DNA of 64,000 nucleotides. Origin: Listeria cossartiae subsp. cayugensis (lineage in GTDB: Bacteria; Bacillota; Bacilli; Lactobacillales; Listeriaceae). Location of the stretch: positions 310,001 to 374,000 of the forward strand of contig NZ_JAARZC010000003.1 in NCBI RefSeq assembly GCF_014229095.1, given 5' to 3'. Shown here piece by piece: positions 59,617-64,000 of this stretch (positions are counted from its first letter, which is position 1; each line of letters starts with the position of its first letter). The notes below the pieces were generated by a model. The model saw only the letters and a list, made by a program, of their open reading frames with translations. It made no database searches and was not told where the DNA came from. Position numbers and translations under genes: made by a program.

Positions 59617-60252
59617 ATGACTTTTTTAGAATTTCATAGACTAATCAGTCAAGATTTGCTGATTTATTCATGGATTAGAAAGAATTTTTCTCTTACTCAC
59701 CAAGAATTGGAGGTAGGTAAGGAACTTAAATTGCAACATGGACAAATAATTATCATGGAAAAAGGTTTAATGATACAAGAGAGTGCGGGAAAGAAATCCA
59801 CAATTGAACGAATATTTGCGGGTGAACGTATTATTTACACCACGGAAAGAGTATTACTACTATCCGCCTTAGAAAATACAACCTATAGCATTATTCCAAC
59901 AGATGAACTATTCGAAAAGCTAGACGAGCACAATTTATTATCGAATTTCTTCTTGCAGATAGCGGAAGATTTTGAGAAAAGTTTAGAATGGCAAAGAGAG
60001 ATAATGTCGGCAGGGCCCGAAGAACGAGTTGAAAAAGTCTTACTGAGAATTATCAAGTGGTATGAATTACACCCGGCAAGCAAACCCGTATTTCCACGAT
60101 GGTTAAAAATTTACGTCCTAGCAAAATTAGCCAAATGCTCCGTTTCAACAACATCTTTAATTATAAATGGCTTGGCTGATAAAGGAATAATTAATGTAAA
60201 AAAGACACCTTGGATTTTAATGCAGGATTTAGAAGTATTATGTGTCTTGTAA
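59617..60252 (+). CDS. Crp/Fnr (PrfA-like) transcription regulator, second copy
   Basis: A 211-aa paralog of the regulator at 38660-39325, with the same plan: beta-barrel-like N-terminus, LSNFFLQIAE dimer-helix segment, then the winged helix with VLAKLAKCSVSTTSLIINGL. It closes the giant-protein/ATPase cluster. A dyad TTTTCGTGAAAA (59542-59553) lies before it. GGGAGGAAAGG precedes the ATG. Two related regulators at the two ends suggest paired or opposed control of the cluster; the ligand, if any, cannot be told. Confidence 0.8.
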   Translation: MTFLEFHRLISQDLLIYSWIRKNFSLTHQELEVGKELKLQHGQIIIMEKGLMIQESAGKKSTIERIFAGERIIYTTERVLLLSALENTTYSIIPTDELFEKLDEHNLLSNFFLQIAEDFEKSLEWQREIMSAGPEERVEKVLLRIIKWYELHPASKPVFPRWLKIYVLAKLAKCSVSTTSLIINGLADKGIINVKKTPWILMQDLEVLCVL

Positions 60253-60261
60253 ATATCATAA

Positions 60262-60298
60262 AAAAACTACTCAAATACAATTTTTGGGTAGTTTTTTT
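60262..60298 (+). terminator. Terminator after the second regulator gene
   Basis: AAACTACTCAAA pairs with TTTGGGTAGTTT around a short loop, followed by a T-run. Confidence 0.85.
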
Positions 60299-60361
60299 AC
60301 TTTTTATAGCGATTATGATGAATTAATAGTGTTTTTTTGATATACATTATTAATTACATGA

Positions 60362-60458
60362 ATACACTAAATTATAATACATGTTTTTCTGTATCGACGA
60401 CTGATACACTAATTAATACCGTAAAAAATTAATTCGTAAAAGTACTGATACAACAGTA
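60362..60458 (+). promoter_or_regulatory. Repeated upstream elements, candidate activator sites for mptACD
   Basis: ATACACTAA occurs at 60362-60370 and 60404-60412, and ATACAA at 60448-60453 inside the dyad TACTG/CAGTA (60443-60458). The spacings of 42 and 44 bases are about four helical turns, so the elements face the same side. LevR-type activators (ManR in Listeria) bind upstream of the sigma-54 promoter of this operon; these elements are candidates. Confidence 0.45.
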
Positions 60459-60481
60459 TTCTAGCTGCAATACTATAAAGT

Positions 60482-60497
60482 TGGCACGGAACTTGCA
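60482..60497 (+). promoter_or_regulatory. Sigma-54 promoter of mptACD
   Basis: TGGCAC (60482-60487), five bases, TTGCA (60493-60497), with GG and GC ten bases apart. This matches the -24/-12 consensus exactly. It lies 51 bases before mptA. Transcription is expected to need RpoN and a LevR-type activator. Confidence 0.9.
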
Positions 60498-60547
60498 ATA
60501 AATAGAGCGGGTAGCAAAATAAATGAATTATATTAGGAGGGAAAAAG

Positions 60548-61513
60548 ATGGTAGGAATTATCCTCGCAACTCACGGTGAATTTGCTGAAGGTATTTTGCA
60601 GTCCGGAACAATGATTTTCGGCGAGCAAGAAAACGTTAAAGCAATCACTTTGATGCCAAGCGAAGGTCCAGAAGACATCAAAGCTAAAATGGAAGCTGCA
60701 ATTGCATCCTTTGATAGCCAAGATGAAGTTTTATTCTTAGTGGATCTTTGGGGAGGCACACCATTCAATCAAGCAAACGGTCTTTATGAGTTACATAAAG
60801 ATAAGTGGGCAATCGTAGCAGGACTTAACTTGCCAATGTTGATTGAAGCTTTCTCATCACGTTTTACAATGGAAAGCGCACACGAAATCGCAGCAAATAT
60901 CCTTGCGCCAGCTCAAGAAGGTATCCGTGTGAAACCAGAAGAACTACAACCGCAAGTAACAGCTACTGAACAGCCACAAGCAGAAATCGCTGCAGTTGGT
61001 GACGGCAAAATTGAATTCGTTCTAGCTCGTGTTGATTCACGTCTCTTGCATGGTCAAGTAGCCACTGCATGGACAAAAGCAACACACCCAACAAGAATTA
61101 TCGTTGTTTCAGATGCAGTTGCAAAAGACGATCTTCGTAAAAAATTAATCGAACAAGCTGCACCACCAGGAGTAAAAGCTAACGTTATCCCAGTCCAAAA
61201 AATGATTGAGATTTCAAAAGATCCACGTTTCGGCAATACAAAAGCACTTTTATTATTCGAAAATCCTCAAGATGTTTTACGCGCAATTGAAGGTGGCGTA
61301 GAAATCGAACAAGTAAACGTTGGTTCCATGGCTCACTCTGTAGGTAAAGTTGTTGTTAGCAAAGTACTTTCCATGGGTAAAGATGATGTTGCCACTTTTG
61401 AGAAATTAAAAGAAAAAGGCGTTAAATTCGATGTGCGTAAAGTCCCTAATGACTCAAGCGCAAACATGGATGACATCATCAAAAAAGCAAAAAATGAATT
61501 AAAGACACAATAA
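60548..61513 (+). CDS. mptA: Mannose-family PTS enzyme IIAB
   Basis: A 321-aa cytoplasmic protein joining IIA and IIB. IIA (about 1-125) has its phosphorylated His9 in LATHGEFAEG. A Pro/Gln/Glu-rich hinge (about 130-150) follows. IIB (about 155-321) has its phosphorylated His168 in VDSRLLHGQVATAW. Phosphate passes from HPr through IIA and IIB to the sugar carried by IIC/IID. Known as the main glucose/mannose PTS of Listeria and a receptor complex for class IIa bacteriocins. GGAGGGAAA precedes the ATG. Confidence 0.95.
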   Translation: MVGIILATHGEFAEGILQSGTMIFGEQENVKAITLMPSEGPEDIKAKMEAAIASFDSQDEVLFLVDLWGGTPFNQANGLYELHKDKWAIVAGLNLPMLIEAFSSRFTMESAHEIAANILAPAQEGIRVKPEELQPQVTATEQPQAEIAAVGDGKIEFVLARVDSRLLHGQVATAWTKATHPTRIIVVSDAVAKDDLRKKLIEQAAPPGVKANVIPVQKMIEISKDPRFGNTKALLLFENPQDVLRAIEGGVEIEQVNVGSMAHSVGKVVVSKVLSMGKDDVATFEKLKEKGVKFDVRKVPNDSSANMDDIIKKAKNELKTQ

Positions 61514-61536
61514 AAAATTAAAATAGGAGGTTTATT

Positions 61537-62343
61537 ATGTCTGTCATATCAATAATTTTAGTAGTACTTATTGCATTTTTAGCAGGTATTGAAGGAATTC
61601 TAGATGAATTTCAGTTCCATCAGCCATTAATCGCATGTACATTAATTGGTCTCGTAACAGGTAACTTAACAGCATGTATCATCCTTGGCGGAACTCTACA
61701 AATGATCGCACTTGGATGGGCAAACATCGGAGCAGCCGTAGCACCAGATGCCGCGCTTGCCTCAGTAGCTTCAGCAATTATATTAGTATTAGGTGGACAA
61801 GGGGTAGCAGGTATTCCGTCCGCAATCGCAATTGCAATTCCACTTGCAGTAGCAGGTCTTTTCTTAACAATGATCGTTCGTACATTGGCAGTTCCAATTG
61901 TTCACTTGATGGACAGAGCCGCTGAAAAAGGGAATATTCGCAGCGTAGAGTGGTTACATATTTCAGCAATTTGTATGCAAGGTATTCGTATCGCGATTCC
62001 TGCAGCAGCACTTTTATTCATTCCAGCAGACAGCGTTCAATCTTTCTTAGAAGCAATGCCAGCTTGGTTAACAGATGGTATGGCTATCGGTGGAGGAATG
62101 GTAGTTGCCGTTGGTTATGCACTAGTTATCAACATGATGGCTACTAAAGAAGTATGGCCGTTCTTTGTTATCGGTTTCGTAGTAGCTGCAATTTCTCAAC
62201 TTACACTTATCGCAATTGGTGCTCTAGGTGTTGCACTTGCTCTTATTTACCTTAATCTATCTAAAATGGGTGGCGGTAACTCAAACGGCGGTGGAGGCGG
62301 AAATTCTCGCGATCCACTGGGCGATATATTAAACGACTATTAA
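61537..62343 (+). CDS. mptC: Mannose-family PTS enzyme IIC
   Basis: A 268-aa membrane protein that forms the sugar channel with IID. About seven hydrophobic segments, starting with MSVISIILVVLIAFLAGIEG, and the IIC-Man segment GTLQMIALGWANIGAA VAPD in part. A Gly/Ser/Asn-rich tail lies near the end. It lies 23 bases after mptA behind AGGAGG. The extracellular loops are the known contact for class IIa bacteriocins in this family. Confidence 0.95.
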   Translation: MSVISIILVVLIAFLAGIEGILDEFQFHQPLIACTLIGLVTGNLTACIILGGTLQMIALGWANIGAAVAPDAALASVASAIILVLGGQGVAGIPSAIAIAIPLAVAGLFLTMIVRTLAVPIVHLMDRAAEKGNIRSVEWLHISAICMQGIRIAIPAAALLFIPADSVQSFLEAMPAWLTDGMAIGGGMVVAVGYALVINMMATKEVWPFFVIGFVVAAISQLTLIAIGALGVALALIYLNLSKMGGGNSNGGGGGNSRDPLGDILNDY

Positions 62344-62364
62344 TAAAAAAAGGAGGAGAATAGA

Positions 62365-63276
62365 ATGGCAGAAAAAATCGAATTATCAAAGAGAGACCGT
62401 CTACGCGTAGCATGGCGCTCTACGTTCATTCAAGGTTCATGGAACTACGAACGTATGCAAAATGGTGGCTGGGCATTCTCTATGATTCCCGCTATTAAAA
62501 AATTATATAAAACTAAAGAAGATCGTTCGCAAGCTCTAAAACGTCACTTAGAATTCTTTAATACACATCCATATATCGCGTCTCCAATTCTTGGGGTAAC
62601 ACTTGCACTTGAAGAAGAACGTGCAAATGGTGCAGAAGTTGATGATGTAGCAATTCAAGGGGTTAAAGTTGGTATGATGGGACCTCTAGCTGGTGTTGGT
62701 GACCCAGTATTCTGGTTTACAATTCGTCCAATGTTAGGTGCATTAGGTGCTTCTCTTGCCTTGAGTGGAAACATTCTTGGACCAATTTTATTCTTCGTTG
62801 CTTGGAACGTAATCCGTTGGGGCTTCATGTGGTATACACAAGAATTCGGCTACAAAGCTGGTTCGAAAATTACTGATGACCTTTCTGGTGGATTACTACA
62901 AGACATTACAAAAGGTGCTTCGATACTCGGGATGTTCGTCCTCGCCGCCTTGGTGCAGAGATGGGTAAATATTCAGTTTGCACCAATTATCTCGAAAGTT
63001 AAACTTGATGAAGGTGCGTATATTGATTGGAGTCATCTTCCACAAGGCGCTCAAGGTATCAAAACTGCTTTAGAACAACAACAAGCAGGTTTAGCTCTAT
63101 CTGAAATTAAAGTAACAACCTTGCAAAATAACTTGGATAACTTAATCCCAGGACTTGCAGCAGTAGCTCTTACATTCCTATGTATGTGGTTACTTAAGAA
63201 AAAAATCAGCCCAATTATCATCATTCTAGGTCTATTCGTAGTTGGTATAGTTGGTCACTTAATCGGGCTTCTGTAA
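62365..63276 (+). CDS. mptD: Mannose-family PTS enzyme IID
   Basis: A 303-aa membrane subunit paired with IIC. The N-terminal cytoplasmic part contains RSTFIQGSWNYERMQNGGW, then GPLAGVGDPVFWFTIRPMLG, typical of IID, and three to four hydrophobic segments near the middle and C-terminus. It completes the mptACD operon and is followed by a terminator. AAAGGAGGAG precedes the ATG. Confidence 0.95.
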   Translation: MAEKIELSKRDRLRVAWRSTFIQGSWNYERMQNGGWAFSMIPAIKKLYKTKEDRSQALKRHLEFFNTHPYIASPILGVTLALEEERANGAEVDDVAIQGVKVGMMGPLAGVGDPVFWFTIRPMLGALGASLALSGNILGPILFFVAWNVIRWGFMWYTQEFGYKAGSKITDDLSGGLLQDITKGASILGMFVLAALVQRWVNIQFAPIISKVKLDEGAYIDWSHLPQGAQGIKTALEQQQAGLALSEIKVTTLQNNLDNLIPGLAAVALTFLCMWLLKKKISPIIIILGLFVVGIVGHLIGLL

Positions 63277-63288
63277 AAATAAGCTGAT

Positions 63289-63330
63289 CGAAAAGAGGCT
63301 GGTGCAATATTCACCGAGCCTCTTTTCGTT
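63289..63330 (+). terminator. mptACD terminator
   Basis: CGAAAAGAGGCTGGTG (63289-63304) pairs with CACCGAGCCTCTTTTCG (63312-63328), followed by TTTAG. A strong long stem. Confidence 0.85.
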
Positions 63331-63402
63331 TAGATATATGACACAGATAAACGAATACGGTATAATAAACAAAACAAGCGAAAAGAAATGGAGCGAATAC
63401 AG

Positions 63403-63792
63403 TTGGTTCAATCGATTAATACAAAGGTAGACTTAACAATAGATGCCACCGCGTATACTGGACTTACAGATTACGGGAAAATTATGATTGGCGACAAAGG
63501 TTTTGAATTTTTCAACTCACGTGATGTGCGTAAATTCGTCCAAATCCCTTGGGAAGAAGTAGATCAAGTTATTGTATCCGTTATGCTAAAAGGTAAGTGG
63601 ATCCCTCGCTATGCCATTAAAACAAAGCGCAACGGCACATATACATTTGCTTCTAAACGACCTAAAGAAGTTTTACGTAAAATACGAGTTTATGTCGACC
63701 CGGCCAATATGGTGAGCTCGCTCAGTTTCTTTGATGTTATGAAGCGCTCGTTTCGGTCGATATTTAGCAAGAAGAAAAACAAAAATAAATAA
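63403..63792 (+). CDS. manO: ManO, DUF956 protein
   Basis: A 129-aa soluble protein with a PH/GRAM-like beta fold (IMIGDKGFEFFN, IPWEEVDQVIVSV) and a very basic C-terminus (SKKKNKNK). DUF956 genes commonly follow mannose PTS operons and are called manO; their role is thought to be regulatory but is not settled. I place the start at TTG 63403, seven bases after TGGAGCGA, giving the usual MVQS N-terminus; an ATG at 63388 overlaps that site. It has its own terminator. Confidence 0.82.
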   Translation: MVQSINTKVDLTIDATAYTGLTDYGKIMIGDKGFEFFNSRDVRKFVQIPWEEVDQVIVSVMLKGKWIPRYAIKTKRNGTYTFASKRPKEVLRKIRVYVDPANMVSSLSFFDVMKRSFRSIFSKKKNKNK

Positions 63793-63808
63793 GCCGATTT
63801 ATACCGAA

Positions 63809-63846
63809 AAGCTTCAATGGACCATGTCTGTTGATGCTTTTTTTCG
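63809..63846 (+). terminator. manO terminator
   Basis: AGCTTCAATGGAC (from 63810) pairs with GTCTGTTGATGCT (63826-63838), with one mismatch, followed by a run of T. Confidence 0.7.
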
Positions 63847-63925
63847 TACATAATAATTGAACAAATAGCTTATTTTGATACAATAGAAAGTGTAATTAAA
63901 ACATAATCAAAGGAGGAACACCAAC

Positions 63926-64000
63926 ATGAAAAAACCAAGAATCTACACGATGTCATTCGCTAGTGTATACCCTCTTTACATACAAAAAGCGGAGAAAAAA
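63926..64000 (+). CDS. DUF2200 family protein, N-terminal part
   Basis: The window ends inside this gene. The 25 visible residues ([20 protein letters not shown], then KAEKK) match the opening of DUF2200 proteins, small cytoplasmic proteins of unknown function. AAAGGAGG precedes the ATG. Nothing can be said of the rest. Confidence 0.75.
   Translation, partial: MKKPRIYTMSFASVYPLYIQKAEKK

Noticed and set aside
61674-61925. Alternative-frame open stretch in mptC
   Set aside because: Shadow frame rich in Ser/Arg/Asn over a clear IIC membrane protein.

Overview
The window is a stretch of a low-GC Firmicute chromosome that I assign to Listeria, most likely L. monocytogenes or a close relative. 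The grounds are the agrD peptide with a CFMFV core, the order rpsF-ssb-rpsR / agrBDCA / gdpP-rplI-dnaB-purA / esxA-essC, and a sigma-54-driven mannose PTS operon (mptACD) followed by manO. The species call is recognition of gene content and order, not a database result. The window opens inside an arginine deiminase gene and closes inside a DUF2200 gene.

Region 1 (1-11.4 kb) is core genome: the end of arcA, a ribosomal protein/ssb operon with two upstream promoters and a probable S6:S18-binding leader, a PepSY lipoprotein, the Agr quorum-sensing operon, the c-di-AMP phosphodiesterase gdpP with rplI and dnaB, and purA behind a clear PurR operator.

Region 2 (11.7-31.0 kb) is a type VIIb (Ess) secretion locus. 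The apparatus genes esxA, esaA, essA, esaB, essB and essC come first. Base composition shifts within essC at about 20.58 kb, and everything from there to about 31 kb is accessory cargo: a DUF4176 protein, small helical partner proteins, one intact candidate effector, small membrane proteins, a family of related lipoproteins, an orphan effector C-terminal half, and at least three decayed gene copies with a repeated hairpin. It looks like a toxin/immunity array diversified by duplication and recombination.

Region 3 (31.1-34.9 kb) is ordinary metabolism and repair (PEP mutase/isocitrate lyase family, Ada-type alkyl transferase, pentapeptide protein, 2-hydroxyacid dehydrogenase), ending at a tRNA-Lys(CUU). 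Next to the tRNA (35.0-37.6 kb) lies an orphan LXG-type effector with an HExxH C-terminal domain, a candidate immunity gene, a broken gene and a small membrane protein. A TM2-domain gene on the minus strand follows.

Region 4 (38.6-60.3 kb) is the most unusual part. Two paralogous Crp/PrfA-like regulators bracket a roughly 20-kb, tightly packed, same-strand gene set. It encodes two very large membrane-anchored extracellular beta-repeat proteins (1937 and 745 aa), a second F-type ATPase module (c, a b-delta fusion, alpha, gamma, beta, epsilon), a 186-aa polytopic membrane protein and a 1978-aa cell-wall-anchored protein. The F1 part keeps its nucleotide-binding and catalytic motifs. The c subunit has valine where the ion-binding glutamate should be, there is no recognisable subunit a, and epsilon is shortened. 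I infer an ATP-hydrolysing motor or scaffold not coupled to proton flow by the usual route, possibly working on the cell surface proteins encoded beside it.

Region 5 (60.3-64.0 kb) is the mannose PTS operon mptACD, with a sigma-54 promoter and upstream repeated elements, then manO (DUF956) and the start of a DUF2200 gene. No insertion sequence, integrase, CRISPR array or rRNA gene was seen.
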